This document shows positions 46,700 through 59,360 of a stretch of 64,000 nt of DNA, piece by piece. Position 1 is the first letter of the stretch. Each line of letters begins with the position of its first letter. This stretch comes from Synanceia verrucosa (Eukaryota > Chordata > Actinopteri > Perciformes > Synanceiidae), in the NCBI GenBank assembly GCA_029721515.1, contig CM056556.1, forward strand, positions 22,156,669 to 22,220,668, read 5' to 3'. The notes under the pieces were generated by a model. That model made no database searches, was not told the DNA's origin, and saw only the letters and a program-made list of their open reading frames with translations. The position numbers were made by a program, and so were the translations under genes.

Positions 46700-47619
46700 A
46701 AGCCTGTCATAACTCAGTCAGCGAGAATGACAGTTCCTCAACCAGCAAAGGTAAGTGAGAAGATTATACTACATCAGCAGTAACACAACATGATTAAATA
46801 ACCTTGATATTTGAAATTAACGGGCCGTTATACCACTGCTAGCTAGGTAGCTACTAAAAGATAACATTATCTTTTATTCATCCCGCAACTAGGTAAATTT
46901 GTTAAAGCAGCAAAGTGGATTGTGCAAAATAGAAATTACAATGAGGACCCATTTAAAAAGAAAATAAGATCCAGTGACATAAGTAAACAAGTGTATCAAG
47001 TGGAATAAGTAGTATAACATGTCAAAATAAGTAGGTAGCAAATGTATGTAAGCAAATGTGCCGAAGAAATATGTGTAGGACCAATTACTATTATTGCTGG
47101 GTAAAGAATTAATAATTATGGTTGAAATAAGCAACACCAGATGAAAAAAAGTCAGCAAACATACAACATAAGTGAGTGCAATGGATTGATTGGTGCAATA
47201 AATTACACCAATCTGTACAGAAGTATTGTACAGGTTCAGAAATCAAAATTACTGGTCTTGCACATTAATGAATAAAATTATTGCACATGTACAGTAGCCT
47301 ACATTATTCGAGAGTTGCAACAGAGTCTGCAACACTCTCCGCAGAAGTTATTGCATACTGTGTCCTTTTGGTGTGGTTGATTACTAGAAACGATAGAATA
47401 AAATGAAATAAGAGTATGCCAAACAGTGTAACCTCAACCACTTCTGTACCAGTGCAGGTGGAAATACATATCAGACACAACAAATTTAGATCTAATATTT
47501 AGTTTGAATACTTGATTTTACTATTAATAATGAATCTATTCTTTATTGCATGTCTGCTGCGCTGCAGGGGGTGGGACATGTTGTCCAGCAGGCATGATAG
47601 TGTAACCCCCCAGAATAAA
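46700..47619 (+). other. hypothetical small spliced transcript
   Basis: A candidate exon at 46700-46750 is preceded by an acceptor-like CTCCAG. It carries an ATG at 46727 with eight codons (MTVPQPAK) and ends at a strong donor (GTAAGTGAG). A good acceptor (CTGCTGCGCTGCAG) at 47567 would add GVGHVVQQA and a stop at 47595-47597. AATAAA follows at 47614-47619. The chain fits together but rests only on splice motifs, with no homology. It could equally be the 5' end of a longer gene, or chance. Retroelement-like sequence occupies part of the interval (about 46860-47300). Confidence 0.2.
46860..47300 (+). mobile_element. probable decayed retroelement tail
   Basis: Motifs TTATCTTTTATTCATCCCG, CAGCAAAGTGGATTGTGCAA and TTGCACATTAATGA resemble the 3' portions of fish non-LTR elements. 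Similarity is patchy and the ends are not defined. Confidence 0.3.
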
Positions 47620-48178
47620 TGATTACTTATATGTCTTGCCAACAAGGTAAAAAATATCTTAGGAGACACAACTGAGCCATGTGCAAGTACCAATAATTTT
47701 AGTATAGATTTAGTCTTATTTAGTGGGGTAAATGAATCTTGTTCTCTATGTGTTAATATGGAAATAGGAGTTAATGCCTAAATGTACATAGTGGAAGAGT
47801 ACAAAAAAAATTGTGATTAAGTTCAGTAATATTATGGCCACTGGTGGGAATGGCTGGTGTTCTAAAACCAGGAGAGAAGCATAGCTTATACATATACATA
47901 TTTTGCTTGTGGTATTCACAGAGAAATACTATGTGAGAACAAGCCATACATCCATCCATTCCCATTTTTCTCCAGTTTTTCAGACTTATTGGCATCAGGA
48001 CATGTAAATGCCCCTCTTGACTTGGCTTTAAAGTGAATAATATAAAGGGTTAAATAAACCGCTTGAAGGTAGGCTGTGACTGCAGCCAATTTCCCAGTCT
48101 GATGTTCATCTCTCAGGGGAAGAGATACAAAAAAATACAAAACAGACTGACAGTAATTATAGGTCAAAAAGATAAACC
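47620..48178. other. spacer before the myosin 3' end
   Basis: A/T-rich sequence with no gene seen. It ends at the poly(A) signal of the myosin gene on the opposite strand. Confidence 0.5.
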
Positions 48179-48184
48179 TTTATT
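48179..48184 (-). terminator. poly(A) signal of myosin heavy chain copy 1
   Basis: AATAAA on the minus strand (TTTATT on plus), about 60 bases after the stop codon at 48245-48247. It gives a very short 3' UTR, as the second myosin copy also has. Confidence 0.75.
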
Positions 48185-48244
48185 TTCATCAGCATATTTC
48201 ACATCATATTATATGATTAGAAATCACTGATCTGACAGTATGCT

Positions 48245-51200
48245 TTACTCAGCTGCATCTTTTCCCTAAAAGACAAAAAAAGTTTTGATGAGATTCATGT
48301 CAATCATATTAACTGACATTAACTTCCCATCAGATGATTTGATTTGCTTAAACGTACCTTGCCAGAGTCACGGCTCTTTGCTCTCAGCTTGTTAACCTGG
48401 GACTCTGCAATGTCAGCACGCTCCTCAGCCTCCTCCAGCTCATGCTGGATCTTCCTGCACTTGGACAGATGAACGTTGGCCTGCTCCTCCTAGAACATAT
48501 GTGTATATATGCTTAAAGGTAATGTACATCTTAAATATGTATGTATTAATCTGTTTGTCATTATTACATATACAATATGAATATGACAGTAGTTTTTGAC
48601 AAAATCACAAATTATGCTGTATAATGGTATAGCTAGTGTGCTTGATAGCTGACTATCATTTGTTCAGATTATTTTCACAAAAATGATTAAATATTACAGC
48701 ATATTGTATTTGCTAATTACAATGTCCAATTTGCTTAATATTCTTACTTTTGGGTATCAGTTGTAGTTTTCCAAATTATCTCTAATTATAATAATGAATG
48801 CAAGAGACAATACATAATTGAATCTCAAACCTCTCCATGTTCTTTAGTTTTCAATGGCTAGATTATGTATTACTCAAAAATGAGAGTGAATAAGAAAATT
48901 AATGCTTCACTTGTATTTTTACTTTTACATACTTCAGCAAATGATTATATGAAAAGAACATGCTTTTTTGCATAAAATTATTCTGGAATATAACTACATA
49001 TTTTTGTCAAAAAATGAATCAATTATCCTTACCGCCTCCTCTGCCTGCCTCTTGTAGGCCTTCACCTTGAGCTGCAACTTGTCAACCAGATCCTGCAGCC
49101 TGGTAACATTTTTCTTGTCCTCCTCAGTCTGTGATAGAAAATAATTTTGTATCTTCAAATGTTTCACCAGTACTGTTCATTTCTTGATTTGTATGTTAAC
49201 CATCAACATGACTGTACCTGATAGGTGAGCTCCTTCACCCTCCTCTCATATTTGCGGACACCCTTCACAGCATCTGCTCCACGTCTCTGCTCAGCCTCAA
49301 CCTCAGCCTCCAGCTCACGCACCTTCCAAAAAGAATACAATATTTAAAATCCATTTATTTTTTTTACATTTGTTTGACAGTGCGTGACTTTTTTACCCTA
49401 GACTCAAGTTTCTGAAGCTGCTTCTTGCCACCCTTCATGGCCAGATTCTCAGCCTCATCCAGGCGGTGCTGCAGGTCCTTAACAGCAACCTCCAGGTTCT
49501 TCTTCATCCTCTCCAGGTGAGCGCTAGTATCCTGCTCTTTCTTAAGCTCCTCAGCCATCATAGCAGCCTGGAGAAGACAGCATAACATATTCATTAGAAA
49601 TATCTTGAAAAGCACATTACAGTTAAAGTAAGAGCAAAACAAAATTAAACCCACATCAGTGATGGCCTTCTTGGCCTTATCCTCTGCATTCCTTGCTTCT
49701 TGAACAGTGTCATCCACTTCACCCTGGACCTGAACCAGGTCAGCTTCAAGCTTCTTCTTGGTGTTCATAAGGCTTGTGTTCTAAAATTTCAGAGAATTGA
49801 GGCATTTTCATGTAAAGTCTCAATGGAGTATTGAAGAAAAAAAATTGTTCAGTTTGTTCACCTGAGAATGCAGAAGTCCAACACGCTCACTGGCGTCCAC
49901 AAGCTCCTGCTCAGCGATTTTGCGGCTTCTTTCTGTCTGTTCAAGAGCAGCTCTGAGTTCCTCAATCTCAGCTACCATGAGACCGTTCCTGCGATCCACC
50001 ATAGCAGCTTGTTCCTTGAGGTCATCCTGGGCTCTGACAGCATCATCAAGGTGCAGTTGTGCATCCTAATGAGAGAATATCAGGGGAATATTGACTTAAA
50101 TGCCAAAATGCAAACTGCTCTTACTATTGTCTGTCTCACTGTATGTTGCAATACCTTCAGCTGTGCCTGCACATTCCTCAGCTGCTTCTGGGACTCAGCA
50201 GCCTGGCGATTGGCATGGCTCAGCTGAATCTCCATCTCATTCAGATCTCCCTCCATCTTCTTCTTGATTCTCAGGGCATCATTCCTGCTCCTGACCTCAG
50301 AATCCAGAGTGCTCTGCATGGAGTCAATCACCCTCTGGCTGTTTCTCTTGATCTGCTCCATCTCCTCATCTTTTTCTGCCAGCTTCCTGTCCACTTCACC
50401 CTTAATCTGGTTGAGCTCCAACTGGACACGCAGGATCTTAGACTCTTCATGTTCCAGGGTTCCCTGATAATATAAAACAAGAAAATATTTCTCTCTGACT
50501 TCAAATCTTATTTAAAATATTGGTCCGTTATTTTCATTTTTTCCAAGAAGATAAAAGTACCTCAGCCTCTTCAAGTGCTGTCTGGATCTCAGACTTCTCT
50601 GTCTCAATCTGCTTCTTGGACTTCTCCAGCTCATGAATGCTCTTGCCAGTCTCACCAATCTGTTCAGTCAGATCTGAGATCTCCTCTGCAAAAAAAAAAA
50701 AAAAAAATGTGTTTTATATCAAACCAATGTCAAATTGAAATATTTTATTCTAACATGGTGAATTCAATGTCACTGTTACATAATGTAGAACTCACGTTGC
50801 AGGTTCTTGTTTTCACGCTTCATGGTCTCCAGCTGATCCAAGGTTTCCTCATAAGAGTTCTTCATCTTGAACAGCTCGGTGCTGAGAGAACGAGCCTCCT
50901 TCTGTGCTCCCTCAAGCTCTGCCTGACCCTCCTCGTACTTTTGCTTCCATTCTGCCAACACCTGAATGAAACAGTTCAATTTACATACAGTATGTAGTAA
51001 CTAAGAAGACAAACAACTGTATGTTTTGTTGTTTGTATGGCTGGGCCTAACAAGTAAAGAATCCACCTTGTCGAAGTTCCTCTGCTTCTTGTCCAGGTTG
51101 GCAGCCAGAGCATTGGCTCTCTCCACATCAATCATGAGGTCCTCCACCTCACTCTGGAGCCTCTGTTTGGTTTTCTCAAGAGAAGCACACTTGGAATTCA

Positions 51201-54200
51201 CTGCCTCAATCTGCTCCTCAGCCTCCTGAAGGCGCTGGGCCAGCTTTTTCCTTTAAAAAAAAACAAAAAAACGAAGGTCAGATTTTACCTCCCAGTGACC
51301 ACTTGTGCCATTCCCAGGCACAGTGTTGAATTTATAATATAAAATATCCTTAGAGTTGCAAGTAATATTTTCAAGAAATGGATGTTGGAAAAAGGGATGT
51401 ATGGCCAACTTATAATTAATGTTGTCTCATGTTTTGGCCATTATGATAATATGTTTTGAGGATCCAGATGACACATTAAATCAGAACAGCAAAATCTTTG
51501 CCTCTAAATAAAATGCTGAACATAAAGGCAGTTGCAGTTTGCAAGGACTGATTAAAGCAATGCAGTTCTGCTAAAATGCTGCTTCTGGAGTGGCAGTTTT
51601 AATACCTTAAATGCTACTCACTTGGCCTCCTCAAGTTCCTCAGTGCGCTGGATAGCATCAGTTTCATACTTAGATCTCCACTGAGCCACCTCACTGTTGG
51701 CCTTGGACATTCCACGCTGCAGCTCAGCCTTTGCCTCCTGCTCCTCCTCAAACTGCTCCCTCAGCAGATCACAGTCATGGCGAGCTGATTGCAGTCCATG
51801 GGCAAGAGCATTCTTGGCCTGGTGTAAGACATATTACATGAATTTTGATTCCCAAACGACTACTACTATAACAAACTTTCTTAATAGTTCCTTACCTTAA
51901 CCTCCTCTTCAATCTGTCTCTTCAGCTCCTCAATCTGCTGAGTGAAGGCCTGTTTGCCTCTGGTCAGCTGGGAGACAAGAGCTTCTTTCTCTTCAATTTG
52001 ACGGCTGAACTCACCTTGTGTAAAAGATGTCCCAAACATTAACTTTTGGTTTACATATCTCAAAAAGACACACAACATTGTTCACTGACTGTGTGGATAC
52101 CATTTTCTGTCAGGAGACGTGCTTTCTGTGCGTTTGAGTCATTGATTTGACGGACATTTTCATCATTCTTTGCCTTCAGTTCACTAAATTGGTCCTCAAG
52201 AGTACGGCACATCTTTTCAAGATTTCCCTGAGGAAAAGAGAGATCAGTTCAGTGATCTGATTTCATTCATGATAATAATTACCTTATGTAATCATTTCTG
52301 TATTGAAATAGCATGACTCATATTCTGTACCTTGGCTTTAGCAACAGCCTCCATGTTGCTGGAGAGGTCATCAATCTCCATCTTGTATTCACTCTTCTCC
52401 TTCTCAAGCTTCTGCTTAACACGCTGGAGGTTGTCAATCTGTTCTCCTAGCTCAGCAACACTATCAGCCTGCTTCTTGCGAAGAGCTGCAGCAGTGGCTT
52501 CATGCTGCAGAGTGGACTCCTCAAGATCACGACGGAGCTTCTGGAACTCAGCCTCACGCTTCTTGTTCATCTCAATCTGAGCAGCAGTGGCACCACCGGC
52601 CTCCTCCAGCCTCTCACTGATCTCCTCAAGTTCCCTAGAGAGGTCAGCTCTCTGCTTCTCAACCTTGGCCCGAGCGGCACGCTCAGCCTCAATCTCCTCT
52701 TCCAGTTCCTCAATACGGGCCTGTTGAATGTAGGTGTAATGTCTTTCAGTAAACTTTCACTTTAAATACATGAAGTAGGAAATAAACAGTCCGATGTTTT
52801 GTGTAACACAACACATCACCTGAAGCTCCTTGATCTTCTTCTGGAGCTGAGCACCCAGTGACTGCTCATCTTCAATCTTGCTGAGGAGCTGACTGATTTC
52901 AAAGTCCTTCCTGTGAGAATAACAGATAAAGTACATAAAGTTCATGCAGTTGAAATATTTTTTAAAAGAATTGTCATAATACAAATTGCAAGGCCATTTA
53001 CTTTTTAAGTTTCTCATCAGACTGCTGCTTGTCATTCTCAAGATCCATGATGGATTCTTGAGCCAGTTTCAGATCACCCTCAAGCTTTCTCTTGGCTCTC
53101 TCAAGGTCCATACGCAGCTTCTTCTCTTGCTCCAGAGAACCCTCAAGCTGAACAAATCATATGAGTTTTTAATCATCACGTCCAAGAGGAATCTTGTCTT
53201 ATCAGTCTAAGTGTCTTTGTAAACTTACATCATCCACTTGCTGCTCAAGCTTGGTCTTGGCCTTGGTCAGAGTGTTGACTTTGTCTTCCTCAGCCTGCAG
53301 GTCATCAAGAGTCTGCTGATGAGCCTCCTGAAGGGCTTTCTTTTCCTTGGTCAGCTTAGCAATGCTCTCATCCTGAGAGGCCATCTCCTCGGTCAGGTTC
53401 TTCACCTAAATGTGCAGGAAACATTTTGTCATTTGACTGAAATCACGATAATCAAACTTGCTGGACAGATTATTATTGACAAACCTTGTTCTCAGTGGCA
53501 TGTTTCTCCTTCTCCACTTTGGCCAAGGTAAGCTCGAGGTCATCAATATCCTTCTTGAGCTCAGAGCATTCATCCTCCAACTTTCTCTTCTTGGCAGTGA
53601 GTTCAGCATTGATTTCTTCTTCATCCTCCAGTCTCTCAGTAGTTTCTTTGAGTTTTGCCTCCAGCTGAATCTTACTCTTGATAAGTCCCTCACATCTCTC
53701 CTCAGCATCTGACAGATTCTCTGTTTCCTAATACATTTTATGAAAATAACTTCAGCATCAACATTGAGAAACATGATAAAATAAAACCACCTGTTGATGT
53801 GTACTTACTGCTGCTACTTGGAGCTGCAGGTCATTCTTCTCCTGCAGAAGAGATACCATCTTCTCCTCCAGTTCCTTCTTCTTGGCCAGGGCAGCAGCCA
53901 AATCAGTTTGCATCTTTTCGTAGTTTTCCTTCATGTTTTGCAGCTCCTTCTCAGTTTCAGCACTCTTCAGCAGAGGCTTGATCTTGTAGTACACCTTCAT
54001 CCATGGCCAGTGTTTCACATTCATGAATGAGCGAATATTGTACTGGATGGTATAAATGGCTTCCCTGTGGACATGATGTAGCTGTTATGGACAGTGTTGC
54101 ATGTTATTGTTATTTTATGATAAAATATGAGCTGTTCTGAACATGCCTCCTCTCCATCATCTTCACAAACTCCTTTCTCATGAGGTAACCACGACACAAA

Positions 54201-57200
54201 GCCTGAGTCATGGTGACCAGCGTTGCCAGTTTTTCATCTCTCATCTCCTCAAGGACACCCAGCAAACCGGCCTTGAAGAACACCTAAACATCCAAAAATA
54301 AAAATGAATGGATGAGAAATACTTCACACCCTGTAAAACAAATGAACAACAATACATTGCCTACCCCACTAAAAACAGATGAATGAACAATTTAGCCTCC
54401 TTGGTAATTTTTTTTAATACAATAAGGAAAGTAACCGGCTTACCTTGGTGTGTCCAAATTTATACTCTTCGTGATTAATATCAATTGATCCAAGCAGCTT
54501 CTCTGAAGCCTTCTTATTGTCAATGAACTGGCCTTCAGGGATGACACTGGCATTCAGTACCTTGTACCTTTTAGAGACAATGGTCATTGTGAGCATTTTG
54601 TTTTCATAATGTGCATCCAAATTCTACAAATTAATATCCATGTATACCTCTGCTTGAAGTCAGCATAGAGGATTCTGCTGGGGAAACCTTTTCTGCAGAT
54701 TCTGATACCCTCCAGCACACCGTTACACCTGAGCTGGTGGATGACCAGGTAATTCTCCATCAGACCTGTCCAAAAGATATTTCTGCATTACTTCTTTGAA
54801 TAAATAGTTGAAGCTGCAAAAAATAAATAAACCACAAAGACTATTAACATTAGGTTTTCCATGTACCTGGAGTCTTGGACTCATTGGGAATCAGGCAACG
54901 TACAAAGTGAGGATGGGTGCTCCTCAAGTTAGTCATCAGCTTGCCCAAGTTCTCCTGTTAATCCAAAATGATGTTATTATAACATGTAGTACTTGTGTTT
55001 TGTGGTACAAACTGGGGTATATTAAACATATTGAAGCTTACCCTAAACTGTGAAGACACAGTCTGCATAGAACCACCCTTCTTCTTGCCTCCCTTCTTGC
55101 CACCACCAGTCTCTGTTGATAATTTTTTTAGATTTGTCAGAAAGACACTTAACCCACAGTGAAAACATACAACATTTCGAACCTAAAAGTATGTATTACT
55201 GTACTGTAGTGACTGTCATACCCTCAACGACGGGGGGATAAAGAATAGCCAGCAGTTTCACTGAGGATTTCTGGTACAGCTGCACAACAGAGTCGTTCAG
55301 TGGATCCTTGTTCTTGTCCAGCCAGCCAGTGATATTATAGTCCACAGTACCAGCATAGTGGACCAGGGAGAAGTGAGCCTCAACCTTGCCCTTTGCAGGC
55401 TTTGGCTTCTCAAAGGCCTTGTTTTTTCCAAGATGTTGGTCATACAGCTTGTTCTTGAAGGATGTGTCTGTGGCCTTGGGGAACATGCACTCCTCTTCAA
55501 GGATGGAGAAGATGCCCATGGGCTTGAAGAATGCAGGAATAAGTATGTCAACATGTGATACATTTTCCTCTTTGGATTAATAAAGTGTCTATTTATCCAC
55601 ATTAAATTAAATTAAGTACAATTATAAAGAATGGCAAATGGTTTTTACCTTTTCAATCAGCTCAATGCAGGCAGCCAAGTCCATGCCAAAGTCAATGAAC
55701 TCCCAGACAATACCCTCCTTCTTGTACTCCTCTTGCTCCAGGACAAACATGGTGTGGTTGAAAAACTGTTGCAGTTTCTCATTGGTGAAGTTGATGCACA
55801 GTTGCTCCAATGTGTTGAACTGAGACAAGACAAATAATCAGCATCATCTCTTGCAGGCACAAAAATAATTCTGTCATAAAAATAACTTGTGAATAAATTG
55901 AAATGTTGGAAATGAAGCTCACATCAAAGATTTCAAAGCCAGCAATATCCAGGACACCAATGTAGAACTGCCTCTGCTGTTTAGTGTCCAACATCTGGTT
56001 GATACGGATGACCATCCACAAGAACATCCTCTCATAGATAGACTTGGCCAGGGCAGTCACTGAGTTGTTCACCTAAATAAAAACAAGGATGTGATTTGTT
56101 TGACCCAAGTCAATCATATGGTAAACAGAATAATGTATTTTTCTCTTAATCTAATGCAATAAATGGCACAAATTTATGTCGAACATATTTCATTCTAGAT
56201 GACCCTCAACTCATCCTGCCTTTAGCATTTAGTGTCTAAAACTAATAAATTGAACACTCACACTGCATTTATTTGTTTCTAGCCCTGTACAACATTATAT
56301 GATGAAATTAACGTAAGTAATCTGCTTTCAAACAATAGAACTATTGGGTTTTGATAATTCATGTTTACCTGAGGTACAGTCTGTCCCTTGGTGACATACT
56401 CATTTCCAACTTTCACTCTGGGATAGCAGAGAGCCTTCAGCATGTCAGCAGAGTTCAGACCCAACAAGTAAGCAACCTTGTCAGCCTCTGCAAATAGTGA
56501 AAGTGCTTTCCATCATGATATGAATGGAAGTTACTGTGAATAAACACACCATTCCTGTACTTCTCAAGCTATTGCCTTTGAACTAATATTAAACTCACCC
56601 TCTGTGCCATCAGGTTCAGCCTGCTCCTCACGCTGCTTCTGCTTGAACTTCATGTTGCCATGATGGAGCACAGCGCCAGTATTCTTGTAGATGCTCAATT
56701 TCTCTTCATTACTGAAGCCCAGGATATCAATAGCATTCTGTTTCCAAAAGATGTATCCACATAAATACATGATCACTTTACCAAATGCGGTTGAAAGACC
56801 AGTTTTGATGTTATATTTAATGTACAAAATGTGACGATCACTCACATCAGTGGCTTCCAGCTCAACTTTGTCATCAATACTGGCCACAGTTATCTGACCC
56901 ATGCTGCACATGGGGAAGTCATAGGGGTTGGTTGTGATGAGAGCCAATTCTGGAGATCAGAAAAACGTCAAAACATCAATACATTTGTTTCTTATGAAAA
57001 CTGTACGTAGATTTAATTTTGTTGAACATTTCAGTTTGCTTACCAATCAGCTCAGGTTTGTGGTTGGTCATCATCTGGTAGAAGATGTGGTAGCCTCTCT
57101 CATCAGGAAGCTGGAATGTCACTCTAGACTTCTCCAGCAGATCTATGAATAATCATATATTCATCACACCTTGGCAAGTTCTCAATGACAGTAGTTTGTA

Positions 57201-58553
57201 TCAACTACAAGGATTGTAACTTACATGTCTCAATATCAGCACTAGCCAGTTTGCCAGTTGTGCCAAAATGGATTCTGATGAATTTACCCTGTTTGAAATG
57301 AAGGGATATTTAACCTCACCCCATGGACAATCTGTAACAAGACCTCTTTCCTATGTAGAAATCATTTCATACTTACAAAACGAGAAGAGTTGTCATTCCT
57401 CACAGTTTTAGCATTACCATAGGCCTCCAGCAAGGGATTGGCTGCAATAATCTGGTCCTCCAGTGACCCCTATCATCCAAGTTTAGATTTGATATGAGAA
57501 AAAATACATTATTTCTCCTGGAAAGATATTCCATTGGTTAAATAGCCTAATAATTGAATTGTCATAATCAGTAGTGCACCTTTGAGGTGTCCCTCTTCTT
57601 GTCTCCACCAACTGAGATTGTTGCAAAATACTGGATGACACGCTTGGTGTTCACAGTCTTTCCAGCACCAGATTCTCCACTAGGTAGAGACACAGACTTT
57701 TAAGAATTTGATCAAGATATATGAAAATAAGTCAATAAATGTAAATGTAACAAACTTACGTGATCAAGACAGACTGGTTCTCCCTGTCTGTTGAATAAAA
57801 AAAGGATGTAACTATGTTTACTGCAACAGAAACCCCTTGTACTGATAAAATTCTACATATTTTTTGTAATGACTCACCAGTAAGCATGAACTGATAAGCA
57901 TTGTCAGAGACGGAGAAGATGTGGGGTGGAGCCTCCATACGCTTCTTGCCTCTATAGGCAGCTACACATTCAGCATCATACACTGGGAGCCACTTGTAGG
58001 GGTTCACAGTGGCACAGAACAACCCAGAGTAGGTCTGAAAGTGATCAAAGTGATTCAACAGTTAATTCCATGTTTCATACAAGTAAACCTCTTTTCAAGA
58101 GTTTTCTCATCAGGGAGATTGTCTTACGTAGATCATCCATGCTGCATAACGCTCTTTGAGGTTATACAGCACAGAGGCTTCATTGAGATGGGTCATCACG
58201 GCCATGTCCTCAATCTTGTCATACTTGGGAGGGTTCATTGGGTGGACGTCATCTTCTTTTACTGTCCTCTCCTGGAACAGGACATTTATCACAATGAGAA
58301 CTGATCATACTGAATTCCCATTTGACTCTGATTTCATGATACAAACCTCCTCAGTATTCAGGATTTTTACAGTGACTTTGCCACCTTCCTTCTTGATGAT
58401 TTTTGCCTTCAAGTACAGCTCCTTGTCATCAGCCACATAGCAGGCACTCTTGGCATCAAATGGTGCAGATTGAGCCTCAATTCTCTCCTTCTCTGGCTTA
58501 CGAAGGTAAATGGCAGCTTTGCCATAAACGGCCATCTCCGCGTCCGTACTCAT
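48245..58553 (-). CDS. fast skeletal-type myosin heavy chain, complete, 39 coding exons
   Basis: The motor and thick-filament rod of fast muscle. Exons, 5' to 3': 58347-58553, 58128-58271, 57878-58034, 57760-57787, 57580-57679, 57377-57469, 57225-57288, 57044-57142, 56846-56949, 56599-56737, 56369-56487, 55923-56072, 55649-55819, 55222-55522, 55042-55112, 54867-54954, 54648-54765, 54444-54567, 54147-54283, 53809-54064, 53485-53727, 53229-53405, 53002-53147, 52820-52910, 52331-52720, 52101-52227, 51896-52014, 51622-51818, 51067-51250, 50796-50961, 50561-50685, 50155-50463, 49862-50065, 49655-49780, 49397-49567, 49218-49322, 49033-49128, 48358-48489, 48245-48265. They total 1932 residues, near the usual 1935-1938. 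Visible motifs: P-loop GESGAGKT 180-187, switch I NDNSSRFGK, switch II DIAGFE 460-465, Lys/Gly-rich actin loop 2 from about 626, the two reactive cysteines in RCNGVLEGIRICRKG, two IQ motifs, then coiled coil. The intron after exon 19 starts with GC. The frame is intact. Confidence 0.95.
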
Positions 58554-58567
58554 GTTGCCGGTTAATG
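58554..58567 (-). other. 5' UTR part of myosin coding exon 1
   Basis: A CAG acceptor just above 58567 opens the exon. Fourteen untranslated bases precede the ATG at 58551-58553, whose context (GGCAACATGAG) is acceptable. The start gives MSTDAEMAVYGKAA, the typical N-terminus of fast myosin heavy chains. Confidence 0.75.
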
Positions 58568-58643
58568 CTGTTGGACGAAGTCCATGTTATTAATCAGCAC
58601 TTGAATGTCTGCTGTATAGTTAACGTATCCATATTGAATTCAC

Positions 58644-58860
58644 TGGTTAGAATCCCGGCTCCCCCTAGCTGCATGTTGCAGTGTCTTTGAGCAAGATAAT
58701 GAACCCCAAATTGCTCCTGATGAGCTGTTGGTCTTTCATGGCAACCTTTGGCATCGGTGTATGAATGTGTGTGTGAATCGGTGAATGGGGCATGTATAAA
58801 GCGCTTTGAGCTGTCGGTAGACTGGGAAAGCGCTAAACAAATGCAACACCATTTATCATT
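58644..58860 (+). mobile_element. SINE-like repeat in the myosin 5' intron
   Basis: The order GGTTAGAATCCCGGCTCCCC, CAGTGTCTTTGAGCAAGATA, TGAACCCCAAATTGCTCC, GTGTATGAATGTGTGTG, GCGCTTTGAG and AAAGCGCTAAA is the familiar layout of an abundant teleost short repeat. It lies antisense to the myosin gene in the intron before coding exon 1. Confidence 0.6.
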
Positions 58861-59129
58861 ACCATAATTGTCAGAATATTTTTACACATGGACAGAAAAA
58901 GCATGAGTGCTTAATGTACTCCTGATAAAGTAAGTTAACATTGCATTTAATGTGTTTCAACTTTGTAGAGGAATAGTAATCAGTCAGACTTGACTGTGGG
59001 AGAACTATCATCCTTATTGTGTGTCCCTTATTAAAAAGTTGTCAAAATTTTTGGTTGAAAAACTGCAGACATATTTTGCATTTATGTATTGAGCAATTAT
59101 AGAGAAATGAAGTTCAAAGTTGTCCTTAC

Positions 59130-59163
59130 CTGACCACCTCTCTGTCGATAGTATTCACCAATC
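59130..59163 (-). other. untranslated exon 2 of myosin copy 1
   Basis: On the minus strand, an acceptor (TTTTGAACAG) and a donor (GTCAG followed by GTAAGG) bracket 34 bases. Fast myosin heavy chain genes typically have two short untranslated 5' exons before the coding start, and size and position agree. Confidence 0.65.
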
Positions 59164-59297
59164 CTGTTCAAAACAGTTTTTGTTGTATAGAGTGTAAAAA
59201 CAAGATTCATTGAATAAATGTTTCTATTAACATGATTTATTTTCTAAAATGAGGAACACATTCAACACATTGTTGTCAAGGTTAAGAGAAGTCTTAC

Positions 59298-59328
59298 CTC
59301 AACCAAGAACTGACAGGTCTTCTATGCC
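59298..59328 (-). other. untranslated exon 1 of myosin copy 1
   Basis: A donor (TTGAG followed by GTAAGAC) marks the 3' end at 59298. The 5' end near 59328 is estimated from the TATA box about 27-32 bases upstream. The start site itself is not visible in sequence. Confidence 0.55.
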
Positions 59329-59354
59329 ACACATGATCGTGTTCTCAAGGAGGC

Positions 59355-59360
59355 TTTATA
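59355..59360 (-). promoter_or_regulatory. TATA box of myosin copy 1
   Basis: TATAAA on the minus strand (context CAATATAAAGCC), placed correctly for the first untranslated exon. Upstream lie a CArG/MEF2-like A/T core (CCATATTTAA on minus, 59391-59400) and E-boxes CATATG (59436-59441) and CATCTG (59454-59459), which are plausible muscle regulatory sites. Such short motifs also occur by chance. Confidence 0.6.

Noticed and set aside
49868..50475. Long leucine-rich plus-strand frames opposite myosin rod exons
   Set aside because: Antisense shadows of glutamate/leucine-rich coiled-coil codons; the same frames reappear over copy 2 for the same reason.
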